A stretch of 64,000 nt of DNA from Angiostrongylus vasorum (taxonomy: Eukaryota; Nematoda; Chromadorea; Rhabditida; Metastrongylidae). Under the pieces are notes generated by a model. The model had not been told where the DNA came from, searched no databases, and saw nothing but the letters and a program-made list of their open reading frames with translations. A program made the position numbers and the translations under genes. The stretch spans positions 1 through 64,000 of the forward strand of contig JADANN010000061.1 of the NCBI GenBank assembly GCA_018806985.1, given 5' to 3'. Positions 51,501 to 60,420 of this stretch are shown piece after piece. Position 1 is the stretch's first letter. Every line of letters begins with the position of its first letter.

Positions 51501-52655
51501 TAGGTAATGCTAGCTTCAATAAAATAAGTCGTATAGGAAGGTGGGAACTTATTTGACTAAGAATTTTATATCAGACGATAAGCTACTTTAGCAACTTAAT
51601 AGTTCAACGTTAGGGTGGATGGCATAGTGGCGAGTGGAAAACTGTAATTTCAGCTTAAATAAACGGCAAAAGCGTAAAGCTCTCTGTATCGATCAGTCCC
51701 TGAAGGTCGCCCAGTGCAGTGGACATCATTAGGCATCGTTAGAATGAATCCACATCTGTCGTTTACAATGACTCGCGGTGGCGTACCGATGTACCGAGTG
51801 AATGCTGCTATGCTCCCTGAAAGATCTGGCACCAACTTGTCGACACGAAGAGGTGGAAGAGTTGGTAAGCCAGTGGAGCGGGATCGAACCCATGTGTATG
51901 GTAAGGCACCTCTAACCACAGCGCTACACGTACCCCATCTCAGCTTTAGTCAAACAATAGTTCACTAAAACAGTGAAGCAAAAGACTTCATTGAATGGAG
52001 CAGCAGATATTATTAGAAAATCAGAGCTCTATTTCTATCACTGTTGACGATATTTGTTCTATCTTGACTTCTTTGAGTTCCACCTACTTTCTGACGAAGA
52101 CCATCGTCGACGAGCCGCCCTAAGCCGCTACGTTGCGGTTCGTTTACCATCAGACAAATTTGCATTGAAAACGCTATTGCTTGTAAGGAAAAGTCTTCAG
52201 AGATTATAACTCTAAAAGAAGTGTTCCTCATAGAAAATGCGGCATATGATTATATTAAGAGTCGTTGTTAATTGTTTTATAACTACCAAAAAAAGAATAA
52301 CTAGCCTTTTACTGACGGTGACCCCAGTCTGCGTACAACGCTTAAAGAATGTCCTTGGAACATAATTAAAGTGATGGACAGTTTCAGAGTTGATGACTTT
52401 TATACCACTTTCTATTTAGTTCTACCTATATGCATTTTCAGCCTGAGTGAGATGCTTTGTTACTTCTTATTACATTTTGAATTCGAATGCCAACTACATA
52501 AAGGCTATGGAATCTCGACATGTTTTTTACTAGTCCGGATCTCGCTCAGAAATATCTTTATAAAAAGAGTCTCGTATAATTTTCATAAAACCCTGGATAT
52601 CCGTACAAACTTGGGTTTCGTGAAGTTCTATTCGATTGGCATAACGTAATGAAAT
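41559..52655 (-). CDS. Unidentified intron-rich gene (one locus, or two adjacent genes)
   Basis: Not recognised. Exons 5' to 3': 52655-52531, 52493-52464, 52211-52148, 52083-52042, 51447-51313, 51193-51137, 50472-50392, 50297-50150, 50033-49945, 47809-47674, 47410-47363, 47358-47273, 47164-47123, 46969-46766, 46715-46607, 45780-45756, 45706-45667, 45621-45547, 44452-44389, 44331-44234, 42090-41905, 41792-41755, 41664-41559. Most have TTTCAG/TTTAG-type acceptors, GT donors and matching phases. Sample peptides: [93 protein letters not shown], a basic [31 protein letters not shown]. Predicted product 650-700 residues, soluble-looking, without a membrane segment. Doubts: the phase break 52042/51447; the TAG at 50150, which may end a first gene or be skipped by a donor inside that exon; an in-frame TAA at 47360-47362; the entry of the 44452 exon. 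SINEs and microsatellites fill the larger introns. Confidence 0.62.
42417..42966 (-). repeat. SINE-B interrupted by a SINE-D foldback
   Basis: Left part AAAGGATAAAGAGTTTAGCA...CATATCTAGT and right part CATATCTAGTCTCTACAATA...GGTGGCCTACCGATG are one minus-oriented SINE-B split at 42477-42896. The head is truncated at the right. Confidence 0.8.
42477..42896. repeat. SINE-D double-headed element with 10-bp TSD
   Basis: Flanked by CATATCTAGT at 42467-42476 and 42897-42906. The left arm is a reversed tRNA-like head (ATCGAACACGCTATTACCC), the right arm a direct one (GAACGCGTTAGCCCCGGAAA, CGTTCGTTCCCCACCG), followed by the tail. Confidence 0.88.
42967..43573. other. Intron of the minus-strand locus, diverged repeat debris
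   Basis: 43050-43260 resembles a decayed SINE body (GTCGCGTGTCTTTGCATATC), but too weakly to assign. Confidence 0.4.
43574..43926 (-). repeat. SINE-A copy
   Basis: Minus-oriented: ACGGTTTACCGCCCCATTGT to GCGGGCCATCCAAAAAAGTA. Confidence 0.85.
44042..44162. repeat. (AT)n microsatellite
   Basis: About 120 bp of alternating AT with rare C or G. Confidence 0.95.
44513..44790 (-). repeat. SINE-B copy
   Basis: Minus-oriented, GGTAAAGCTGACGGCGTTGA to head CATTGCGCCACCCACGCCC. Confidence 0.83.
44825..45118 (+). repeat. SINE-C fragment, headless
   Basis: CCAGTTTACCAAGCCTCCCA through GATGGATGAGAGGAAACGAG matches the SINE-C body and 3' part. The tRNA-like head is gone. Confidence 0.55.
45123..45204. 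repeat. (TA)n microsatellite
   Basis: About 82 bp of TA immediately upstream of a SINE-B head. Confidence 0.95.
45216..45487 (+). repeat. SINE-B copy with intact head
   Basis: GGGGCGCGTGTGGCGCAGTG, then GTGGATTCGATCCCG, an excellent box A/box B pair; ends GATTGATCAACGCCGAGAGC followed by T-rich and TA sequence. Confidence 0.88.
45500..45540. repeat. (TA)n microsatellite
   Basis: TA tract directly after the SINE-B tail. Confidence 0.85.
45798..45832. repeat. (TA)n microsatellite
   Basis: Short TA tract, 18 bp upstream (on the minus strand) of the small exon 45780-45756. Confidence 0.85.
46155..46525. repeat. SINE-D inverted double-headed copy
   Basis: Left reversed head GAACGCGCTATTACCCTTTC and right direct head GAACGCGTTAGTCCTTGGAA, separated by a duplicated TCTCAGCTAG...ATCGATCGA centre. 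Confidence 0.82.
47494..47640 (-). repeat. SINE-D/E single head
   Basis: GGATATTTGCAAAACCCGGA then ATTGAACTCGCAATTACCC and GGGCTCACGTGTTACAGAC, reversed head order. Confidence 0.65.
48059..49127. repeat. SINE-D foldback plus tandem copy
   Basis: Left arm about 48060-48402 and right arm from 48411 are near-perfect reverse complements around an 8-bp loop (ACCAGAAA at 48403-48410). The right arm unit is then repeated in direct orientation with a period of about 310 bp to 49127. Confidence 0.92.
49226..49570 (+). repeat. Diverged SINE-C copy
   Basis: Head-like GTAAATGGTAGCGATGCCAT, then CCCGGGGTCGGTAAACTTGT and a degraded body. Confidence 0.5.
49690..49890 (+). repeat. Diverged SINE-B, 3' two thirds
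   Basis: CCCAGACTTGTTTACAGTGG through ACTAATCAACGCCGAGAC. Confidence 0.6.
50610..50960 (+). repeat. Diverged SINE-C copy
   Basis: AATAGGCGGACTACGTAAGC head, CCACCAAGTCTCTCATCCCT, TGGATGATGGATGCAAGGAA tail region. It lies in an intron of the minus-strand locus. Confidence 0.6.
51668..51938 (-). repeat. SINE-B variant copy
   Basis: Minus-oriented, CGTAAAGCTCTCTGTATCGA to head CAGCGCTACACGTACCCC; box B GGGATCGAACCC. Confidence 0.75.
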
Positions 52656-53058
52656 CTAACGGCATTTGTCTCAATTGGAAATCTTCGCTTTCCATATTTG
52701 GAAAAACAAACACTTAATCGCAATATGTTTTCTACTCACCTGATTAGGCCGACGGCCAGTGCTGACTTGTCAAGTTTGTGTGGATCTCACTATGACAAAT
52801 TCAAAAGTGACGACGTTTACTAGGGCGTTTTTACACGTAGGTAGGGATGTGTGTATGCTTGTGTGTATGTACGTACTTATGCTTGCATGTAGGTATGTTG
52901 GTAGGTATGTATCTATGTACGTACACATTTATCAATGTAATCTAATTCGTATATCAGTGGAGAATCGATGTATGTTTATGTGTGCGTGTGCGTGTGTGTC
53001 CATGTGTATCTGTGCGTCAGTGTTGGTTGAACGCCAGGTCCATAGCCATAGTCCAATA
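52656..53058. other. Upstream of the minus-strand locus
   Basis: A strong minus-strand donor (ATCAG|GTGAGT near 52737-52742) suggests another upstream exon, but its frame does not fit the 52655 exon. 52840-53020 is GT/TATG-rich simple sequence. Confidence 0.4.
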
Positions 53059-53120
<62 letters not shown>

Positions 53121-53161
53121 ATGTATAGCTTCATATATATACATATATGACATCATGTGTA

Positions 53162-53227
<66 letters not shown>

Positions 53228-53235
53228 TATCTGTC
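53059..53235. repeat. (CT)n(TA)n microsatellites
   Basis: CT tract then TA tract to 53118, a short unique gap, and a second TA tract at 53160-53235. Confidence 0.93.
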
Positions 53236-53302
53236 TCTACTGCCCGGTGTTTCGCAAACATCTCAGCTCAGTTGTGGCTGTGTATCTATATACTATTTTA
53301 TT

Positions 53303-53672
53303 TTCTACGATCCTTTTTCACGTCTACTGTGCGTGCTCCACCACTTCTCACACTTGACTCATTTCCTTGCAGCGATCGTCCATAAAAGCCTTCCAACTTT
53401 TGCGTGTAGCTTGCACTGATGTTTGAGGACTTTCATTTCATCTTGAATGTCGTATAGTGCTGGTCGAGTCTATTCTTCCTGGGAGTCCTAAGATAGCCGG
53501 GCTGGAGGGTTCCCAGTTGGATTGCAGACAGTGGTTTTCTTCCGGATAAATCTGGCACCAATTTTTCCGACCCCAGAGGAATAGAAGACCTGGTGGGCCT
53601 GGGGTGTGATCGAACCACTACCGCGCTCGTGATGATCGGCACTACTACCACTGTGCTATCCCCAACATTGTA
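53303..53672 (-). repeat. SINE-C copy
   Basis: Minus-oriented: CTTTTTCACGTCTACTGTGC, AGATAGCCGGGCTGGAGGGT, reversed head TACCACTGTGCTATCCCC. Confidence 0.83.
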
Positions 53673-54965
53673 GGTATGTTTTTAAGACGTATAGAATAAC
53701 GTATATAAGAGGAGAGCTAACTCGAACAGGTAAGTGCAAAGTTTTGCGCCTTGCCAGTTCACCGGGAAGTCCTTCGTGAGTTGCGCTTGCAGCTTTCAAG
53801 TTTTTCTTTTGCTCAAACCATCCTTTATCACGCTTGGCCTTTATCTTCTATTAAATGGTTTTGCCGGATGCAACATGTTTTTAAACAACCAGCCATGTCG
53901 GTCTTTTTCTATCCCCCCAACAGTGTCTTTGTATACTAGGTTTTCTTCAGATTAGTTAGCAGTTTTTTCCTTCCGTGTTCAGTTGGGTTCCATAAGCATC
54001 GTCTCTGTTTTACTGAGACCTCTTGAAAAAAGTGGGAGTGTGCTCAGCAACACGAATGTTTGTAGGGAATTTGAAACGAATACAGTTGCTGTTCTCGTCT
54101 CAAGCGAACATGTTTAATGTCCACCATAAAGCGCCGTAGTGAAGAGGTCCCTTTTAAATTCCATGTGATACGGTTCCAGTTACGCCTTATATAACTGGAG
54201 ATTTGACCGCATCTCAACGGACCCCACAGGGCAATACAAATTGGTAAACAATAGGAGAATAGATAGCCGAAAAATTGTTTTCATCCAAAGTGGCGCCGTT
54301 CAGGCAATCATTTTTTAAAAATTTAAGTCTCGAAGTTGATTTGTTCGAGACATTTTTTCCCTGTGTTAAACTGCGTCTGGTGCATATAAACTTAAGAATT
54401 CCTTGGAAACGTCATGGAAACATAAAAAAATTGCTGAACAGCGTGTCAGATTGAACAGAATCCAGAAAACGATGATCTGAAACCGCTCACCTGGCAAGGT
54501 CATTACATCTAGCCGACGTTGAAGATACCGCTATGGAACTAAATTTCGCTATAGGAGGTACTTTATGTGATACGTAAACCCCCCTCCTGGAATAAATTTA
54601 AGTGGACTAAAGTAATATTTTCGATAGCCAATCAGATTCACTATCTAAATACTAATGCTCTCATAATTTGTTTTTCTTCCTTCCTACTGTGAAGGCAACA
54701 TATGTGAAAGAAAGAAGAGAGATAGACAGGGCGCTGTATTCACTTCTGCTGTATATAACGTGAGGAAAAATGTTCCATGATGAAATTGTTGCCAAAAAGT
54801 TGTAAAGATAGGAGAACACCACTCACGTGACGCAGTCGAGAGATCGGTGTAGAGATTGTAAAAAAATATAAGACATAAGATAATCATTACATTACAGTAA
54901 AGTCCAATAACCAAGACTGGTCGCAACGCGCTGCAAGTGTAGTAAACTAGACAGTCTTTGCTCTC
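53673..54965. other. No recognised gene
   Basis: Short frames only; no repeat family assigned. Confidence 0.45.
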
Positions 54966-55125
54966 ACAATGATGATGAGATATTTGCAAAAATTCTGGAC
55001 GACGGGTGTTTGCGGTGGAGATCGCACACGTTGCTACCTTTTTCGGGGGCTAACGCGTTCACCACTACACTATGCGGGTCGTTCGTTTCGACTGTCTCTC
55101 AGCTAGTTTTATCGATCAGTCTTTA
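54966..55125 (-). repeat. SINE-D single head
   Basis: GAGATATTTGCAAAAATTCT, GGGGGCTAACGCGTTCACCA, GACTGTCTCTCAGCTAG in reversed-head order. Confidence 0.78.
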
Positions 55126-55185
55126 GTCTTTCAACGTTCATTGCTTTAACGTCGAATTTTTTTCACGAGCAACTAATTGAAGCAT

Positions 55186-55410
55186 TCAAAGTCGCGAATT
55201 CCAATCAACTCTCACACTGTCAAAGTCACAGATGCACCATTCTGGCAAGAAACAATTGTTTATGTCTTTCTTCTTTGAGTTGTAGCTATATATGTGTTGG
55301 ATGTAATCCAGAGACGCTACAACACTAAAACTATACTCATTGATCATGTCGCAAAACCCACCAATGCGCATATCATGTGGACGTGTCCCGCCGTCACTTT
55401 TTTTTCCTTC
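55186..55410 (-). CDS. Orphan candidate exon
   Basis: Minus frame of about 75 codons after a plausible acceptor (gacaattcttag). It reads SEGKKSDGGTRPHDMRIGGF, then NEYSFSVVASLDY and CFLPEWCICDFDS, where GTGAGA could be a donor. Composition is coding-like, but I recognise no family and found no partner exon. Confidence 0.3.
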   Translation of the reverse strand, partial: EGKKSDGGTRPHDMRIGGFCDMINEYSFSVVASLDYIQHIYSYNSKKKDINNCFLPEWCICDFDSVRVDWNSRL

Positions 55411-55431
55411 GCTAAGAATTGTCGAACTCAA

Positions 55432-56121
55432 TTATGATTAAGAAAGAATTGAATAACCGTAGATCAGGCTATTAACGTACACTTTCCAAGATCTCGTGGC
55501 CATTCCACGGAGGGGACTTGCTTGAATGTTGTGAAACTTTTTTACCCAATGAGTCTGATCTCCTATTAGTTGAAGATGTCTGTAAAACAGTCACATGCTG
55601 TCAGTTCTAAGACGAATGCAGTTTGTGATATTCGTAATAACCACTCATAAGTAAAGTCATGCTCAAGATCTGTTCGGTGACAGTAGAACATCCGTCCTTT
55701 AGCACAAGCGTATTTTTAGAAAGACAAAAAATAAAAATATGAAATAGACCGGTCCAGAAAGGAATAGTCTTATAGATTAAACTGCTGCCTCAAAAAATAC
55801 GGATGTTCCTTGTAGCTAGTTGTTCAAAAAAAAATCATTTATAGACATCATTAGTGCTTGTATATAAAGTTTTTTATACATCTGCACTTAGAGGGATAAA
55901 CTTACCCTGCCGGGATACGAGACATGTGCGCTTGCTGAAATAGGTATTATAAATGTTGCTTCCAGGTCATTTGAATTGCTGAGAAGAATAAAAAATATTA
56001 AAGATGATTCAAAACTTGAAAAACGCTAGATAATCGTTTTATTCTTAAGCCGAGCTTGGGAAAAGTTTTTGTCGGTATGATAGATAAGACAAATGGGAAA
56101 AAATAATTTAACAAATACAAG
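55432..56121. other. No recognised feature
   Basis: AT-rich, no supported feature. Confidence 0.5.
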
Positions 56122-56402
56122 AGTGAAGCTACCAGCGCCGATCAATCCTTGAGGGAGTGGGCATGCATTCGACCTCATTCAGCACCATTTGGGGTGATTG
56201 AGTGCAAAACCAGCTTTTTATGGTGAGTCGAGATGGCCTACCAGTGTATCAGGTCAGTGCTACTATGCTACCAGAGAATTTTGGTAACAATTCGCCGACT
56301 CCAGGAGGATAAAAGGGCTTGGTGATCCTACAGCTCTGTATTGAACCAAAGAGTACGTGAGTATTGAAGTGCACCTACAATCACTGTACTCTATGCCCCC
56401 TT
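56122..56402 (-). repeat. Diverged SINE-B copy
   Basis: Minus-oriented, GCTACCAGCGCCGATCAATC to a weak head at TACTCTATGCCCCC. Confidence 0.65.
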
Positions 56403-56439
56403 GAAAGATCACCTCTATCACCTGTCGTCCCGATGACCG

Positions 56440-58850
56440 CAAATGACTAGAGACGGCGATAGCAACGTTCCATTTTCCCTGCTGCGAGGGAGATTAGCCC
56501 AATGGGTCGTGCTTATCCTAATGTTTTGTTTAGCATCATATCTTTCTTCCAGGGCTTTCCTAAAGAACCATGACTATCGAGCCGATAGTCTTCTTCCAGT
56601 ACGTTCAACATCCCGGGGAATCCAATCATTAAAGCTTCTTTATCTATTGGTTATCGTTCATACGGATTACGTGCCCGGCCCACCATATCTTCGACAGCTT
56701 GGCATATAGAACGGCAGGACAGCACCCATGATTTCTGGTTGTTGAGGTATGTCGGAGCTTCTGATCCCTGCCCTCGCATCTATGACACGGTATACTTCCA
56801 TCATTGTCCTTTCGACTGCGCATTCAACAGCGCTGACTGATCTTTAATCCTGCTTACGCAGCGACGAAGTTTCTGAAACATGGGTTTAGGCAGAAAGAAT
56901 CGCGGAGTCGAAAAGGTAGCCATAGAGTCGGATATTCTTCATTCTCATCATAATATCTTCGATGCTCTTGAAAGCTTCCCAAGCCGCTCGTTTCCTTCTG
57001 TTCAACTCTGGAGCTGGGTCGCTCATCATATTGATTTCCCGACCTAGATAGATATAACTGGAGCATTCGGAGATATTCGTCCCGTTGAGCATGAATGGGC
57101 CATGCGAAACCAATCCGTTCTTCATAAACATCGTTTTTTATGAGATTTAATTGAAAATCAATCCTTCCACAGGTCTTGTCAAAGTCAAAAAGCATTCGTT
57201 CCGCCTGGCTAATGTCGTTGTTATGAGCACGATGCCGTCAACAAGGCGAAGATGGTGTAATTGCCGACCAGCAGCTTTCACTCCCTTACTCTCCCATACC
57301 AGTGTTCCCATGACGTTCTCGAGGTTGGCGGTGAATAATTTTGGCGAGGTAGTATCGCCTTTCCAAACACTTCTTCTGACGTTGATGTTAATATAGTTGT
57401 AGAATGGTGATATCTTGGATGTGAAAATTTTATACTGCTCACGAAAAAAAACTTTACATGTTGAGTTGGGACTTCCTTAGTGTCCAGCTCTTCCATGACT
57501 GCTTCTATCTCAACTGAGTCAAGAGCCTTCCCTAAATCGATGAAAGTGAGACAGAGCGGTCTCTTGTACTCTCCGCGATACTTCAATGAGTCTTGCTATC
57601 GTGTGGATGTGGTCCATCGTATGAATTCTTTTCGAAACCCTCCTTGCTCACATCGTTGCCCATCGTCCAGAGTTCTGCCAGTTCTGTTTAGGATGACTCG
57701 AGTGAAAAATTTGCAGACGATAGACATCAAGCAGATCGGGCGATTGTTGCCGATATCGTGTACGTCACCCTTCTCAAACAACAGAACGGTCTTGCTGATC
57801 TTCCATGGAGTAGGAACCTTACATTCAAACATGTAACGTGTGAAGAGCCTAGCCAGTGTGCTTACGAGGACTGGCGGAAGGTTCTTCAGGTATTTAGGTC
57901 ATATCCTGTCCGGACCTGGTGTTGTTCGATTTTTTACCGTCGAAATGGTGTGTCGGATTTCGGAAGGGAGAACAGTTGGTAGAACATATCCATCCTCCTT
58001 TCTTTCATACAACGGAAGGTGGACGTGGCCATCGAAAAGATCCGAGTAGTATTCGTGAATAATTTTCTCCATTACCTTTCTGGACGCTGTAACTGTTACG
58101 TCTGGGCGTCGGAGTGCAACCATGTTGGTCTAGTAATATGCGAAGCTTCGGTGAGCTTTGCGAGAGCTTTTCTCAGCCTCTGCAGCTCCGACCATTACTG
58201 CTGCTCTTCTCTCATTAAGATCTTCTTTTATCGCCTATCTGCATTGTTTTGCAAGTTCGGACGCTTATTCGCGGTTACCTGCAGCTCGTGCGATTCCACA
58301 CTGGCGTATCAGCTCGAGTGTTTCTGGGGACAGACGTCTGTTGGTGACTTTCAAACTTTCAGCCTTCATAACACTAACGTGAAGATGTAGAATGAACCGA
58401 TCGTATTTCTCGTCGATGTTATCGACAACGGCATCTTCCCAACAACCGACTAATGAGTTGAATAAGTCCCACTTTGTGGTGGTTCTGGGACTTCGTTTTT
58501 TGAATTTAGCGGCTTTTTTCTCCTTCCAATGAGAAGTGAAATCTTACACGAAAAAGGGGATGATCCTGTGTAGAATTTTGGGACAACAGCAACATCGACT
58601 AAGCAAAACCTTCGATTTACTACGATCTAGTCGAATGTCCAGTACTGTTTTTTAGGGTCAGGAAGGTCATCGGGCTCAAAAGCTGTCCTTGTTCGAGTTC
58701 GAAAATCTATCCACAAACCGTGGCTAACTTTTGATCAGGGCAGTAAGAATAAAAGGCTCCATATAAAATGTGATAATCATTATCTTCCTCGAAATGGAGC
58801 CCACTGGAAAACTCTGAAATGCAGCTGGCTTATGGCTCTTTTGAGTTGGT
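56440..58850 (-). pseudogene. RTE non-LTR retrotransposon, largest copy
   Basis: Minus strand, about 2.4 kb, broken by frameshifts but in order. Endonuclease end: VAVVPKFYTG-like and EGEKAAKFKKRSPRTTT at 58.5-58.6 kb. Then EKIIHEYYSDLFDGHVHLP, LPSEIRHTISTVKNRTTPG, PTPWKISKTVLLFEKGDVHD, NRPICLMSIVCKFFTRVILN, QGGFRKEF and LTFIDLGKALDSVE (57.3-58.1 kb). The C-terminal blocks are FDKTCGRIDFQLNLIK, NGTNISECSSYIYLGREIN and ELNRRKRAAWEAFKSIEDI, then the IPRDV-type tail to 56.44 kb. Inactive. The fragments together show the family is a typical RTE with EN then RT. Confidence 0.88.
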
Positions 58851-58883
58851 CGGTGATTTTACTGGTGGCTTCATTCCAATAAA

Positions 58884-59158
58884 GCGCGTGTGTAGCGCAG
58901 TCGTCGGAGGCGTCTTGCAATACACACGTGGAATCGATCCCCGCGCCCATGGCCCATCAAGCCTTCATCCTTCCGAGGTCGGCAAATTGGAACCAAACTT
59001 GTCTGAGAGGATAGCTAAACTGGCTCAAGACATCGGTAGGCCACCGCGAATCTTTATAAAGGCCAGATACGCATTCAATCACCTCCAAATGATGCTTAGT
59101 AAAAGTCGAATGCATGGCGAACCCCTAAGAGATTGGTCAACGCCGACGGCTTTATCCT
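58884..59158 (+). repeat. SINE-B copy
   Basis: GCGCGTGTGTAGCGCAGTCG head, GTGGAATCGATCCCCGC box B, ends GGCTTTATCCTTTTTTATCC. Confidence 0.86.
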
Positions 59159-59782
59159 TTTTTATCCTCTTCATTTCGTAAAAATTAAACCGCAATGTAA
59201 GTGGTTTACGCACTAAAGAACTTCTACATGAGAACAATACATGTACGCGTGGAAGAAATAAAAATACAAGCTAGTACATTAGCCAAATAAAAGCGATGTT
59301 GTTGGTGAAGAGAAACGTTCGGGTGAAATGAATGTTGGAAGTGTCTAATATAATATGTAAAGGATATATTATGATAGAAACAGTGACAGTGACAAAAAGT
59401 ATAAGCTGGCTAATAATAATAGCGAGAGCAGTAACCGGCCTGACTATTCCGACTAAAGAGAGACAAAAAGCTCCACGATTTTCACCCACTTGCAGAACTC
59501 ATCGTAGTTCGACGGCTGTGGAATGAGAAATGAAACTCATTGCGCTCAAGGATGGTTCAGCTTCGTTATCATTTTGATTGCATACAATAATTCTTATATC
59601 ATGCTTATCATTGTTAGATCAATTTCCTTAAAATTTGCTGATTTCGGAAAATGGTAGACGCTAATCACGGATAGGGTCGAAAGATGAAATCCAGGTACAC
59701 TACAATGGAGAGTGACATTTCTAATTTATATGTTACTGGAGGAATTATATATAGGAAACATTTATAAAACACATATAGACGA
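59159..59782. other. No recognised feature
   Basis: No repeat or exon that I can support. Confidence 0.5.
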
Positions 59783-60000
59783 GTGTTGTTGGCATAGTAG
59801 TAAGAGGTGCTCTACAATTCCGTAGTGGTCTTCGGTTCAACCATGTCTCCTGGTTCACAAAGGCTTTCCATCTTTTGCTGTCGACATAGTGGTACCAGTC
59901 ATACTTAATAGGGACAAAACGCTGACTCGATACATTCCTAGGCCTCCACAAGTCATTTCCCAGGCCATTTATGCATCAACTCACTTCTGTGGGGCTACGA
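59783..60000 (+). repeat. Highly diverged SINE-B copy
   Basis: GTTGTTGGCATAGTAGTAAG head, CTTCGGTTCAACCATG box B, CTCGATACATTCCTAGGCCT body. Confidence 0.55.
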
Positions 60001-60205
60001 ATGGTGTAGAATACGTGGTACATTTCAAACAAAATGATCAGCTCCTATTGCTTTCTACGCTTTTCAAATGTTTTCACAAAAAACATTAACAAAATGGTTA
60101 ATAAATTTTTCATAAAGTCTTTTTTCAACGTCTATTTTAAAGTGTAAGAACAGAGCAAACATCGACTCATTTTGTTGCACAAGTCGACGTTGTCTTTATA
60201 ATCGG

Positions 60206-60420
60206 TCACTCGGTCCAATATCGTACTTTTTCTTCAGTGAGTGGTTTGCTTCCGAATGACAGATGTTTTTTTTGTTTAATAAATAGCGAATCGGACACTT
60301 CGTAACTGTTTTTGTTGGAGTTTCCATCTTCAGAGTCAGAGGATTTGGAATGAATAGGACGAATGTAGTAGTGTCCTTTTTGATAATCTAAGAATCCGCG
60401 ATTATATTCAGGGTTGGAGT
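60206..60420 (-). CDS. Orphan candidate exon, Ser/Asp/Lys-rich
   Basis: Minus frame of 71 codons after acceptor aaattgctag. It starts SNPEYNRGFLDYQKGHYYIR, then PIHSKSSDSEDGNSN and LTEEKVRYWTE, ending at TGA 60206 or spliced at a GTGACC donor (exon end 60210). GHYYIRPI recalls the propeptide of ADAM-type metalloproteases, but no catalytic HExxH exon was found, so the assignment is not made. Confidence 0.35.
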
